The notes below the pieces were generated by a model. It was not told where the DNA came from and ran no database searches. It saw nothing but the letters and a program-made list of their open reading frames with translations. This document shows positions 47,109-59,297 of a DNA stretch of 64,000 bases, piece by piece. Made by a program: the position numbers and the translations under genes. The DNA comes from Siphonodentalium dalli. Its lineage: Eukaryota > Mollusca > Scaphopoda > Gadilida > Siphonodentaliidae. Positions within the stretch are counted from its first letter, which is position 1. Each line of letters opens with the position of its first letter. The DNA is taken from assembly GCA_032622095.1 (NCBI GenBank), contig CP136065.1:95983343-96047342 (forward strand), in the 5' to 3' direction.

Positions 47109-48660
47109 GATGTACACATAGCCAAATTGGCCAAATGTCAGATCGAAACAAACTTTGGTGGAGTCTGTCGATGGGAGGGGTCGAATAGTTATCCAATCGC
47201 TGTTCGGTCAGGGCAGATTGGTGCAATCTCTTCTGGAATTTTGGCGAATATCTGAGTCTAAAAATGTTCGGATCGAATATGCAAGACATTGGTCGAAAAT
47301 GGGGAAACACCGAATTGTGGTTTCAATATGGCCGTGATGTCCCCCAACATCGTTCTTAGTCTTTATTATAAGAACTACTACTGATAATAATAGCGATCAG
47401 CTTATACATGTTGTAGTCGGAACTTTTGTGAACAGTCCAAAAACCATTTCGCAGAATTGACGACTACTTGTGTTGTTATCAGGTCATAGTCAATAGTAGA
47501 CTGGATGGTTGCATGGTGATCATGGTTGGTTTCTCGCTACTGTAATTGTAATCGTAACTAAGGATATGGCAGAACGACAACTGATAAAACAAACACATTG
47601 TAGTGACGTAGTACCCTAGTTGTAATTATTATCAGTAGTTGTTCATTGTTCGGAAAGTGTCTATAATGTCTGAAATTCCTGATCGAACGGCGTTCGGGTC
47701 ACCTTAAAGTGAATTGTATACGCCACCGTTGTAAGGCGGATATGTTTGTAATGGCCACACGCAGTATAGCAAGGGGCTCCGTGACAAAACAATAGGTGAA
47801 TCGTGCTCTAGTATACTTGTTGGAATTTCAAGTTTGTATCGCAAGTCGAAATATTCATTTTTCTTTCAACCCAGGAAAATAAAATCGGTTACAGATAATA
47901 CATAGGCCCCAATGAACTGCGATTGGTATGTTACTCAAGAGAACATATAGGTTGTCGCTGCAGATTCCCAGCATATTTCATAGTGGAAACAACAATGTAT
48001 CAATAGGAAGGCGGAAACATGATTTATATGCAACAGCAGAGTGCAATTGAACAGAGTGTACAAACAATTATGACAATTACAACATGAAAATTAGCAAAAT
48101 AATGACAAAATAGGTTGGGTCAATTCCCTCGCCGTATCCATATTTTGATATTCCCTCTACATAGTTACATAAAAGGCATATAATGAGAAATTTCGAACGA
48201 GTGATGCGCATTTAATATATACGTTTGATACCACGTTTGTTGTTAAGAAATTATTAAACTATTGTAATATATATATGCTATTCAGACAAGGATGTTCTTC
48301 GAATCGTTCCCATTAGCCAAAACCTGGCGTGTACATATATCTGAGAAAAGAAAAGAAACCTCATTAGAACCACCATAACACCACGCCACAATTTCCATCG
48401 AAAGTGCACAGCGACACCCAACCCCTCCCCAAACCAGCGCATGCGTCACGTATTTTATGTATTATTATGTTCTATACTGTATAGCGTCAATATCATTACA
48501 TTCATGACAACATAAGCTAATAAATAAATCGTATCGTATCGAGAAATGGACTGTGGCACGGATCCTTGCTTCGGTGATCGTGAACAAATTCTCATTTCTT
48601 ATCGAAATGACCATGTGTCGATCAGAATGGCATATTGCTCCTGTCCACAAACTCTGGACA
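47109..48660. other. No recognisable feature
   Basis: No gene or repeat recognised. A small AT run lies near 48265. Confidence 0.35.
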
Positions 48661-48663
48661 CTA

Positions 48664-48770
48664 TCGGCCGAATTCTGGTCCCTGGTCTAGACCACCCTAA
48701 TAATCACGGCGTTCCATGTCTGGACCTGGTCTCGCGAAACCACCTGGTCTCGATTTAGATTAGGCGGATT
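48664..48770 (+). repeat. CTGGTCTAGACC-containing repeat
   Basis: GCCGAATTCTGGTCCCTGG, then TCTAGACCA; GGACCTGGTCTCG follows. The reverse complement of the first part occurs at 54218-54250, so it is a dispersed element containing a restriction-site-like palindrome. Confidence 0.6.
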
Positions 48771-48959
48771 ATTGTTCAATCAACGACGATCGGTGTATCG
48801 ACGGACAAAGGCACGCTTGGTGCTCGAACAATATGATTGCGTTCACGTCGCGAATAGTTGAGCATTAATGTAACGGGTTATCACCGAACACGTGCGGTGT
48901 GTCGTCTTTACAGGCATGTGATTAGAGTGTCTCCATGTGGATAGTGGGGTGTTGTCCAT

Positions 48960-49035
48960 ATTTCCAATCCGCTCCATCCAAAGTTGGGGGGGGGGGTGAG
49001 ACACCCCAAGTTCCCATGTCGCCACGACCCTACCT
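48960..49035. repeat. Fragment of the CGCCACGTCC repeat end
   Basis: CCAAAGTTGG, a G9 run, GAGACACCCCAAG and TGTCGCCACGACCCT resemble the ends at 14.8 and 2.3 kb. Confidence 0.45.
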
Positions 49036-49372
49036 TTATGTTTATTTATTATGATAACCTATTTTGATGTCAGCGGTTTGAGTAAATGTTTTAGTTGAGT
49101 ACAAAAAAACTTGTTTCACGGCCGATGGAACCACCCATTGCCTATAAGTGGATATACATTGTTTATACCACCTCCCCATGCACCGAATAATCAGTCTCAG
49201 AGACCGCCCTTTTAAATCTCGACCCAAACATATAATGGGCTAAAACAATTGCGCCCATCATTTCAGTTGCCATCATTCCAATTTCCAAGAATCCAAATGG
49301 TAAGACATTATTGGAACAAGGACGATTAACAAAATGTACGTTAAAATAAGAATTTCTCAGAGATTTCTAGGG

Positions 49373-49660
49373 TTTGGTTTGGTTTGTTAGGGTTTATCGT
49401 CGATCTAGCCGCTAGGCCACACACGACGTTGTCAATTTTACGGGTGGAGGAAAGACCACGCAGAGGCTTAATTTCACCGAGAAATTGTCTCACTGCGTGT
49501 AGAAACCACCGATCCCCGGAAAGCAACTGACAAACTTGCGCAGATACACGATTCCGGTCACCCTCCGTATGACGGGGTTCGAACCAGCTTCGTCAGCGCT
49601 GGACGGCCTGTGACGGTGTAATGCACCTGACACTCTACCGACTGAACCACCGGGCCCCCC
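49373..49660 (-). mobile_element. tRNA-derived SINE with 13-bp target duplication
   Basis: GAGATTTCTAGGG occurs at 49360-49372 and 49661-49673. Read on the minus strand, the 288-bp insert starts with a tRNA-like head: A box GGTGGTTCAGTCGGTAGAG, B box GGTTCGAACCCCG (plus 49574-49585). It continues with a body containing CGGTGGTTTCTACACGCAGT and ends in an (AAACC)n tail. Insertion used a partner LINE machinery. Older relatives lie at 24795-24945 and 62675-62830. Confidence 0.9.
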
Positions 49661-49734
49661 GAGATTTCTAGGGACACAATATAGTAAACTCCATTCTTGT
49701 ATTTCTTTTTCAGCAAATGCGTTTAAATAAAAGA

Positions 49735-49925
49735 ATCATAAATTTATATATTTTGATTTTTTTTCTTCTATTTTTGTTATGTTTTTCATTTTATTTTAAT
49801 GTTTTGAAAAACAAATTCTTTTTTTTTTTTTCTTTTTTTTTTTTTATAAAAAAAATTTCTGGTTCTGTTTTTTTTTTGTAATTTTTTTTTTCGCCTTTAC
49901 TGTTTTTTGTTTGCTTTACGTTTAA
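49735..49925 (+). repeat. T-rich low-complexity stretch
   Basis: Long T runs broken by single C, A or G over about 190 bases; no gene. Confidence 0.85.
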
Positions 49926-50939
49926 AATAAAATTACTTAATACATCAGTATTATTCTTGTTCAAAATACTGGAATAATCTACGTGAATGGGCGGTACGAG
50001 TAATCCCCATTAAGAAGCATTCCAACGTCAATTTTATAAATACGCCGGGAAAGCCCGCATCCCGCCCATGCGATGTAAGATGAAAATCCGATGTGCCATT
50101 CACTGTTATGCCGGGTCGCTCATGCGCATCCACAGCAAATCGCCGGGGTTGTACACGCACGCATGATTGTTACAGTTATGATAGGTGACATTATATAAAA
50201 CACAGTTACACTAGATCATTTCGGCCAATTTGGCCGGTTACTTCATGTGACTTTTTCATCTGACGTGTGTGTCGGATAATTGATCTGGAGGATTTATGTA
50301 AATGTTAGCCCAAACTACATTTCCAAGTAACGATGGTTTTGTTGTTTATTTTGAGGAATAATACCGCGTTAGATGAATTCAGCCCAAATATGTTAACAGT
50401 TGTCGTGTCAAACATTCGGCAGTAGGTTAACGTTATTTAGTATTTGTGGATGTCCTTTAACATGGGGAAAATAGACTACTGCGCTTGAACGAGCATGTGA
50501 ATTTGTCGTTTTTAATGTACAGCAACTTGATAATCAATAACAGAGGCATTCTCTGTCAAATAAGGTCGCTCTATTTACGGTATTAATTGCGGAACTTTCT
50601 AAAGTAAACTACGCGTAAACGGATACATACGGTAAATTATAGAATGTGCCGGAATCGGCCTAATCGCCCCATGGCCAACTCGCCCAGTCGACGTGTGTCA
50701 ATTCGGTACCTACTATAACATGTACCCGAGTCCGATTCGGAATAAAAGATGTATACGGGTGTTATATAGCGTTTGGTCCGTTGTTTCTCAATGAATATTA
50801 TTGAAATTTGGTGTATATGTCCGGGCTGGGACATGGAATACAACAACGTTTGAATTGTTTTTAAATTTACAAATTTGTTGATTTTATTCAATTGTTTTTC
50901 GTTCTGAAAACACACTATAAAGTGTATATAATATAATAA
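49926..50939. other. No recognisable feature
   Basis: The 106-codon minus ORF at 50637-50957 does not resemble a known protein. Confidence 0.35.
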
Positions 50940-50941
50940 CG

Positions 50942-51233
50942 AACACGAGACATACATAATTTATAAACTGTTAACAAAAGATATCAAATTCAATACATGA
51001 CAAAGATGACTCAGTGGACTTTATAAAGTGAACATAAAAACATTGAGGTAAGAATCTTTTTAAGGAATGCAACTTTATTTAATGATAATAAACACATAAA
51101 TTAAAATAACAAACATGAGACATACATGATTTATAAACTGTTAACAAAAGATATCAAACTCAATACATGACAAAGATGACTCAGTGAAGTTTATAAAGTG
51201 AACATAAAAATATTAAGGTAAGAATCTTTTTAA
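50942..51233 (+). repeat. 170-bp-period direct repeat, two copies
   Basis: GAGACATACATAATTTATAA at 50947 recurs at 51117. The match runs through CAAAGATGACTCAGTG and GGTAAGAATCTTTTTAAG, about 120 bp, with few changes. Confidence 0.9.
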
Positions 51234-52677
51234 GCATTACTAAACCGTTTAGCACAGACCACAGTCCATTTCACTCATCCGATCATCACCAAACTTCATA
51301 TTTATCTTGATATTGATCTATCAGATGAGAGCTATCAAATATTTTTTTAATTTCATAGGAAAAAATGGTCGCCAGCGGCCATATTGCATTTACGTTATAT
51401 TTTATCGCGTCATGTCGATATCTAGTATTACTTAGAAATTTCACCTTTCCAGATTCATAATTGCTCCATTGACTGTAACAGATGAAATTATTCCCCTCTT
51501 CGGATAGAGTGTCACTGAAACTTTATTTTGTCAGACTGTCTGTATAATCACTGATTATATATGGCAATAATCTGTAATAAGATGTAGCACTATTTTATTT
51601 TATATTTACATGCAGTGCTGTTTTTATACATCAATTCTAATCCCCCTAGATCATCATGTGATCGATCATACATCGCGCGAGGACCTGGTTGAATTAAGGG
51701 GGGTTTTATGGATCACTTCTGTCCTCAAGCTAGATTATACTTATGACATTTAATGGCATGTTTCTAACGTGGAGGGTTAGATATGCTTGAGAAACCACCA
51801 CTCTTTAATTCACACCAAGTTCTCAGCTGTCATGTTCGGATATTAGAACCCATAGCCATGATATATGGTTTATTTTGTGTATACTAGTAATATAGTTATT
51901 TTCAGTACCTTTATATACCAGTACTGTGTATAACAATGCATATAAATTAATCCATGTATACATGTATATTGATTCAACGGATTCAGTGGTTTTGTCCACC
52001 AGTCTATCAAATTTGCGGGGAAAACATGGCCACAAGCAGTACACCCTGCTAAATTTCGAATTTGAATCAATTGGCGCACCCTGCAGCCAGCTTTTATTGG
52101 AGAACTTTTTCTTATGTGGATATTTTGGGTCACCGCTAGATGTGAGCCATATTTTGTTCTCAAACTGTCCTTGTGAAGACATCACTGCCAGCGGTGATCT
52201 TCAATTTTACTATTTTTATGGCTAAATAATTTGGTTGATCCTACAGACGACACCCTTGTCCGATCGTCATCAGATTCCACAATTATCTTCTGGATAACCA
52301 GGGTGAGAGTAATCTAATTTTCCCGAATTTCGTTAAAAAACATTACCACAGGCAGCAATTTGGTATCTTACTCTTTGATCCTCTTTTGCATGACTGAATT
52401 GTTTAGCAACTGTACAGACATATCCCTCATCTGGTTTTTATATACATGTATATCTCTTCATGCGGATAGCCAGTATTACGTAGGTACTTCAACTTTCTGC
52501 ATTCCTGTCATCATTTGAAATATAAAAATTTACCTGATACATGCACCCTTCAAAATTTGTTTCGTCGTATCTATTTTAATGACCCGTATGGTAATATTGA
52601 TACAGATATATTTGTCAAACATTTCTTTGTACAATATACAGGTATTTAGTTTGTAACTAAATCTAGAAATATATAAT
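51234..52677. other. No recognisable gene
   Basis: Stretches such as CACCAAACTTCATATTTATC recall old non-autonomous elements, but I cannot bound them. The overlapping ORFs at 51823-52225 on both strands are not identifiable. Confidence 0.35.
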
Positions 52678-53564
52678 AGTAGCTCGTGGACCCCACTTCG
52701 TCCGGGATGTTCCCCTCTGATTTTCGGAGAAATGCGCGATTTAACCTTGAATTGACTATTTTAAAGGTGAAGGTCATGTCGGGGTCACGATTTGACCCGT
52801 CCAAAACACTCCCCGGACAAAAGTCACGACAAAAGTACCCGTCGAAATCCGCCCGGCTTTATACCCGATTTGACCTTGAATTGACAATTTTGAATGTCAA
52901 GATCAGGTCAGGGTCATGATTTGACCCACCCGAAACACTCCTGGGACAAAAGTAACAGTAGGTATCAAATTTTGTTGAAATACTTCCGTTTTACCAGATT
53001 TGACCTTGAATTGATCTTTTTGAATGTCAAAGTCAGGTCGGGATCAAGATTTGACCCGTCCAAAATACTCCCTGGAAATAATTTCCCCTAGGTATCAAAT
53101 TTCGTCAAATCTGTCCGGCAGTTTTCCCGGCCATAGCTAACAGACAAACAGACAGACAAATGTCCAAAATATATATTAAACTAGCTGATGTACTCGACTT
53201 CGTTCGGGCTAGTTAGGGATTTTTTTGGTGATCGCCTCCATCTGGACAGTACCCAGTATATACAGCGTCTGGCCAAACTATTGTTCAATTGGTCCAGAAA
53301 CATGCCTATATCAGCACGTTCGAGAACATGGTCCCACGTGAAATTGGACCCGTCCATATTGCTCCCGGAATCGAAGTAGTCCTACACACAAATTTTTAGT
53401 CGGATCGGTCAAGGTCCAGAAACATGCCTATGGGCGAGGTCAAGTTGACACGTTAAATACCAAATTCGAGCAGTGTTAGAGTCTATAACACATACACACA
53501 TGCATTCACGCATACACACATACATACATACATACAGACAGGTGTTTCAAAATGTATAATCGAT
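52678..53564 (+). mobile_element. Two more retroposon-like units
   Basis: Units begin at about 52678 (CCCCACTTCGTCCGGGA head) and 53180 (ACTAGCTGATGTACTCGACT), and end AAAATATATATTAA and AAAATGTATAATCGATA. The first has three to four internal subrepeats with GATTTGACCTTGAATTGA and GATTTGACCCGTCCAAAA, also present in the unit at 35359. CAGACA-rich runs precede each tail. Confidence 0.7.
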
Positions 53565-54205
53565 AGCTACAACAATTCTATGGTAGATAGTTCACGGCCG
53601 ACCTGATGCATGCATCTTAGTTTTCTTGTTTCTAATGTCCAGTTAAAAGCCAGCTTGTGGTTGCTCAAACTATTCACCATCGTGCGAATGACTGGCTTAC
53701 AATCAAACTAATAATCCGTATTAGAGTTCTGCACCATAAATATATTCTCGAAACCAGTCTTCGCTATTCTCGTCTCAGGATCAAGTCTCGGTTTACACAA
53801 AAATCTCAGACCAGGGGGGGACTAGGTCTCAGTTGCAGACTATTATCTATAACACACATAATTGTGGATTATATTAAATCTTGTCCTGTTCATATATAAT
53901 TATAATCTTTACTCTACACGACATACAAATATAACACAATTACAATTTGGTTAACATAAAGATAAATGCTTCCAAAAAATACTTATGTTTCTGTTACCAG
54001 AACTTGTACGTTACCACATGTTTCCAATTATGAACAGACCGACAAAGGCTTGAATGACAATAAGAAGGCAAACCTTGGTTTACGTAAACCTGAGTTTCAA
54101 AAAGACGAGAATACGGACAAGTGCTGACTAATAATCCCAGCTTACTCGCCTCGAAGCTGGGTAACACATCGCGATCACCGTGGTTTCGGCCTGGTCTAGA
54201 CTATA
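53565..54205. other. No recognisable feature
   Basis: The 80-codon ORF at 53657 is not identifiable. Confidence 0.35.
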
Positions 54206-54217
54206 GTTTACATGAAA

Positions 54218-54235
54218 CCCTGGTCTAGACCAGGG
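54218..54235. repeat. 18-bp perfect palindrome
   Basis: CCCTGGTCTAGACCAGGG, within a segment related to 48664-48770 in reverse orientation. Confidence 0.85.
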
Positions 54236-54284
54236 ACCAGAATTCGGCCGTATGAGGCCGCATTTAACCCCACACCACTGTATT

Positions 54285-54450
54285 CCATGTATATATATGA
54301 TGGTTATATAAGTTCGGTGAAAATCGGCGACACAATTGTGTTCATGCACTGAGTATGCCTCCCCCATCACTGACTCGAATGGGATCACTTTGGTTTCTTT
54401 AAACCACACAGATAGATCGATTTGAAAGCTTGATATGAGTTGAGGGTCAT
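54285..54450 (+). repeat. Isolated unit of the 27.9-kb satellite family
   Basis: GGTGAAAATCGGCGACA, GCCTCCCCCATCACTGACTC and CTTTAAACCACACAGATAGA follow the order of the array unit. Confidence 0.6.
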
Positions 54451-54953
54451 CTGGCACCAGAATACCGGGATAAAACTTTTTATCGCCAATTATTATATAC
54501 CAAAATTAGATATACGATATATACAATAGCTCATTTGCTATATTTTTATGTTCAGTTATGTATATAGGTGAAGAACACTGCATGCGATCAGTAATTTCGA
54601 TGCGAGACACCTTACTCTAATTTTCGAGAAATTTATTACATAAGTTCCCGGCCCTGAGTGACGATGGGGATGGAGACCGAGGGACACCAGAGTGATGTGT
54701 TTGAAAATGACTTGGGTGATACCCAAGTCGAAAACTGTTTAGTTTGAGAAGCTCATTCCAAGTTTGTACTGCATGCCGATATGATCATTTTCTTTCAACC
54801 TGTAGGTCTCTTTATTTGTACTGCTTGTCGATATGATCATGTTCTTTCAACCTACAGGGAAACCTTATGGGATACGGGCACTAACAATGCCCAATGAATT
54901 GAGATTGGTACGTGTATGCTGCTCGGGAGAAGAGTGTCCTTCAGAGATTTTCA

Positions 54954-55412
54954 GACAGCCTGTTCTCGTGAAAATAAGCACATACCGGGCGTATTTTAAT
55001 GATCAATGTACGCTCATATTGGTGTTACTTAACCTTAATATACGCTTTATATGGACATAAAACGCGTTTTAAACAGTCCGATATGGGACTCTTTCCATAC
55101 GAAATATTGACATTGTTTGATCTACCTGTTTTCATCGATATATACGAATTATCAGATTCACGCTCTTTATAATGTGTTTTGATTGCTGCCCGCGCCATTC
55201 AACGTAACAACGGGTGTCATACGCCAACAACTATATGTGGGGTTATTTCATAATCTAATCCGTCCAATATGAACCTATGTGGATATTTACGTCCTATGTG
55301 AACCTATGTGGATATTTACGTCATATGTGAACCTATGTGGATATTTACGTCCTATGTGAACCTATGTGGATATTTACGTCCTATGTGAACATATTTGCGT
55401 GAGGATATGTTG
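54954..55412 (+). mobile_element. MITE family C, longest copy
   Basis: Starts CAGCCTGTTCTCGTGAAAAT (54958), ends TTTGCGTGAGGATATGTTG (about 55412). It matches 25512-25828 but is longer because of internal sequence and a 29-bp tandem expansion near its right end. Confidence 0.72.
55271..55396 (+). repeat. 29-bp minisatellite inside MITE C
   Basis: GAACCTATGTGGATATTTAC units start at 55271, 55300, 55329 and 55358, with a partial fifth at 55387. The other family C copies have only one or two. Confidence 0.92.
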
Positions 55413-56528
55413 TCACAGAATAGTTCATAGAGATGACAACACGTTATTTCTAAGAGATATTCACGGACTAATACCACAAGTATAAGGTGAATGAGTCACA
55501 TAAACGTGTTATGGACATGAGACATGTTATGTGACACACCATTATGTGTTGTGTTCCTGTCGTTCGCGTTTCTATTAATAAACTATTAGAATGAATATCG
55601 AGTGTGTATATATAGGCATAATCTGTTCATGACACATGTTATGGATCGCTATCAAATTTCTCTAATCATATTCCGGTATGAATTTCACACAAAGGGATAT
55701 TCGTGTCTTCCATGTATTGCATACGTGATCTTAGTCACGTGTGCATCGGATAAACATGTTATTGTGTCTTATGATTCCTGATTTGTAAAAAAGTGGTTTG
55801 TGTGCCGGATATTCAACTTTCCTCATAGATCGACAAGTTGGACCAATGTATACGTGTAGCAACAGCAGTTGGAAAATGCATACAGAAAATATATAGGTTC
55901 AGGCTATTCCGATACTTCAGTTTTCCGACCAATATAGTTACGCTAACCCTTTCTATACTAAACACTCATTGACGAGTAGTTAGTTCCCTTGGGAAATGTT
56001 CAGATAATAAATTCAACACTCGTTTGTTGAACTTTATTATCTGAAGATTTCCCACCAATGAAATTTAATCAGTATATGCTCTTGTATTATCTGTTTTCTG
56101 CCTGTCGTCTGCTTTTGTTACCCCAAAACATTCTTCCACATACATAATATACCATTCGTATTCATACTTTTATAGCTGAATGGGTGAATCCATGCAGTAT
56201 AGTCAGGGTTAAAGTGCGTGTCTCTCTAGCCTAATTGTTGAATACAGTTCTATGTTGGTTCAACGTTTAGGGCCCGTAGGTGTGTACTATCATAGATTCA
56301 ACAACCCAATGTGTCAGTTGGAAATATGTTCGTGTCCCCATCCTGTGTTGACCCGTAAAATTGAGAAGGATTGTTGATCAAGTGTGGCTAGCTGGTCGAT
56401 TTGATGGGTTTGTGAATTTGAGTTGAAATACCATAATTACGGTAAATATCGCTCATTTTCTAAAACTTTTCGGATTCGGATTCGGATTCGGATTCGATTT
56501 ATTTCTATTTCTGGGAGCAAGCCTGCAA
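55413..56528. other. Gene-free; small hairpin and hexamer repeat
   Basis: Positions 55991-56053 form a hairpin with ~27-bp arms (GGGAAATGTTCAGATAATAA paired with TTATTATCTGAAGATTTCCC). Positions 56468-56497 are about five copies of TTCGGA. Confidence 0.7.
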
Positions 56529-56945
56529 ATAGTGTGTCTATCATTAGCATAATGATGTATCCATAGTGTGAATTTAGTGATACTATCCCGCACAGTGGGT
56601 TAGCATCACAAACTCCCCACTCTATGAACCCATTCTGATTAGACCTCATCCTCTGGGAAGTATCTATGATGTCAAATTAAAATTGTTTTTAATTACTTTT
56701 CCCCTTCTGTGAAGTTTCTATATCCCCTAATTTGCAGAAGATAAAATGCATAATCGAGGTAACTAATGGGTAACTAACTTCAACTGGGGAACTTCAATGT
56801 GATCCTAAGTTTCCCATAGCAGTTGAGGCCTAAACAGAATGAGGTTCACAGAGTGTGAAGTTAGTGACGCTAGCCACTGTGCGGGATAGCGTAACTAAAT
56901 TCACCCTCTGGAGACCTCATTCTGGAAATGACTAGACACACTATC
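56529..56945. mobile_element. Foldback element, ~140-bp arms
   Basis: Outer ends ATAGTGTGTCTA (56530) and TAGACACACTAT (to 56944) pair. The best-conserved part pairs CTATCCCGCACAGTGG (56583) with CCACTGTGCGGGATAG (56874). Pairing continues to GAACCCATTCTG / CAGAATGAGGTTC. The unpaired centre is about 130 bp. It has no ORF, so it is a non-autonomous inverted-repeat element. Confidence 0.8.
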
Positions 56946-58164
56946 CGCGCTTATTGTGAATATTATATCAGCTCCGCTATAAATGGACAGTTTGCGACAG
57001 CCTAATGGGCTATTCACCTCTCTGCATGAGTCACCGGGGAGCTATTGCATGTGAATGTTATAGATAATTTAACAAACAAAACACCAGTGTTCCACAGTCA
57101 TTATTTAAATGTCAATGTCCATGTGAGATGCAAGATAATTTAGCACGACCTTGCAGCGCCACATGCTCGGATCCTGGTTCTCACTCGAGAATAACCAGTA
57201 CCGTGAAAATCGATATGTATTTTAATGGCAGGAAATAAGGAGGTTGAGGGTAATTGATTGTGTGACGAGCTGTGCGCGTCCTATATATATCGACAGAAAA
57301 CATATATGGTATGATTGTGGTTTTCCGTGCGGTTATATGGGAAGTCGCTGAACAGTGTTACAATGTCTAGACTCCGAACCTATATGTCCAGACTAATATG
57401 CAGCTTAGATCTCGGTGGCAGGTTTCCATAATGACGTCCCTGCTGCCCATGTGTTTAGGTCGTGAATACCATCACCACAGTCTAGGTTTGACGAGGTGTA
57501 TGTCGAGGCCCGACATGGGTGCCGATTTTCAAGATCATGACCGATATTCAAACATGATCTGAGTTCACGGAAATCTCAATGTGCCACTGGGACCATCGCG
57601 TGGTCATTTTACGCACAAACGAAGCAGTGAACATATCATCCTGATCCAGTGCATCCACGCATTCAGATATAATCACGCACTTTACAAATCACACAATTAG
57701 CGTCCGTATAAGAATGAGTACAAATCACGATACTGTTCAGATGAATGTTTCAAAGGTTTATCAAGCAATAACTGAAGCCTCCACATCATAAAAACAATGA
57801 ACCCACCTGCGTCAGTTCAAGTCGGCCATGTGCTCGTCACGTATTGTTATATTGGGCGCACATTCAACTCCAGTTGTCTGGTTTTACAATCAGCCCGCGT
57901 TGACGCCGGTTTGTTAATATTTGTGAGTGATTTTATTTTGGGCTCATTTGCGTTGCTTTATCAATTATCTCTTTTAATACTGGCAAAATTCATAGAGATA
58001 ATTCAGTATGATTTTGACCGGCCGAGTAATTAAACAAAGTTCGTACGAATCCCTTTTAGATTCGGGATTCACACACTTTGTTTAGTTACTCTGATGGTCA
58101 AAACCCAATGGCCCCAATCGTTCTTATAGTCATTTCTTATATGAACATTATCTCCTTACTTTAA
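56946..58164. other. Gene-free; one hairpin
   Basis: 58012-58102 folds with about 36-base arms (GAGTAATTAAACAAAGT with ACTTTGTTTAGTTACTC). Nothing else is recognised. Confidence 0.5.
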
Positions 58165-58536
58165 AGACATATTATGTACTTGTTTTGGGTGCGTGAAACT
58201 GATAAGTTAGTATGCGGGCGCTATGCCATCTGGAGGCATGTAACATTCTACTAACATCGCTGAAAATTTGAAGCAAATCGACCGTACCACTCCATATATA
58301 GAAGACATCGTCAAAACTATGCTCAAGTGTAAATATTTACTACTTGATTCGTGACGCATCTATCGGCGATAAACTAACGAAACAGATTTCGCCATCGAGA
58401 GTCACTGCATTAAATCATATATAAGAATGATGGTGTGTGTTGTCAATTTGGATATACGATTTGTAAAAATTACTACTTGGAACAAGATTATTCTCCATTT
58501 CCATTTGATCATCATACCCGAGTGTTTTACATCACT
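58165..58536 (-). mobile_element. TTAA-flanked MITE, family 2, copy 3
   Basis: 372 bp between TTAA 58161-58164 and TTAA 58537-58540. It is the reverse complement of the copies at 31151 and 34496, with ends AGACATATTATG and TACATCACT. Confidence 0.85.
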
Positions 58537-58540
58537 TTAA

Positions 58541-59103
58541 ACATATTTTATTGTATATATGTTATACATGGGGATTGGAACACAAGTTTTGTCAACCTGG
58601 CGACGCCCCTCTCTCCGCACAAAAGGTCTAACATGACATTTAAGATCATTTAAAACAAGATTACAGAATGAATTTGTGTATTTAAGCACGGCAATATATG
58701 CGAATATTAGAGTGTGGTATGAGTGGCTTCAGAAACTGTGTCCAGTTTTTTCTCTCAATGTCTAAGGCTCTAAGCTTGTGTCCTAAAATACCGAGCGTTT
58801 AAATGTTAAGGAAATAAAGGTATATACACACGATTATATGTTTTTCCAAGACAGGTTGTTCCAATGACGAGAAAAATGGATGTTACCCAAATCGTTTGGT
58901 AACAGTGATGTGATGTAGGACTGCATGTATAATATGAAACAGCAATCTATTCCGGCAATGATAATTGTCCGAGATTCCACATAAAAGATGTTTATTATTT
59001 TATATATGGAAGTTATTTGTTTCATAAATAGATATCTATTTATAAAACACCCATGTGTTTTTTTTTAACTCAAATGAGTCTTAAATAACATCAACGACTT
59101 TTC
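58541..59103. other. Mostly unassigned
   Basis: A partial tandem copy of the following repeat (AACTCAAATGAGTCTTAAAT at 59069) lies at the right edge. No gene. Confidence 0.4.
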
Positions 59104-59252
59104 ACTGTTTGTTCACTTCATACTTGATAAAGGCTACTAGATAGCCGAAAGCTCGTGTTTTTTAAAAACTCAAATGAGTCTTAAATGGTGTTACTTTATT
59201 TTATTCCCATTTATTATTAACACAGACTCATACGGCATATATTTCAATAATG
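59104..59252 (+). repeat. Left arm of ~150-bp inverted repeat with hammerhead-like core
   Basis: It matches the reverse complement of 62049-62198 with few differences. It contains TTGATAAAGGCTACTAGATA followed by GCCGAAAGC (59124-59152): a GGCT-AGCC stem flanked by TGATAA and GAAA, as in hammerhead ribozymes. Penelope-like retroelements carry such ribozymes in terminal repeats that can be inverted. Two conserved core bases differ, so it is unlikely to be active. Confidence 0.75.
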
Positions 59253-59297
59253 TCTTATTTGTTTCAAGTTTATGGTAAAATATTCTTCTCTGGTTAG

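Noticed and set aside
49565-49660. Functional tRNA gene
   Set aside because: A and B boxes are present, but the body and AAACC tail plus the 13-bp duplication show a SINE, and the acceptor stem does not close.
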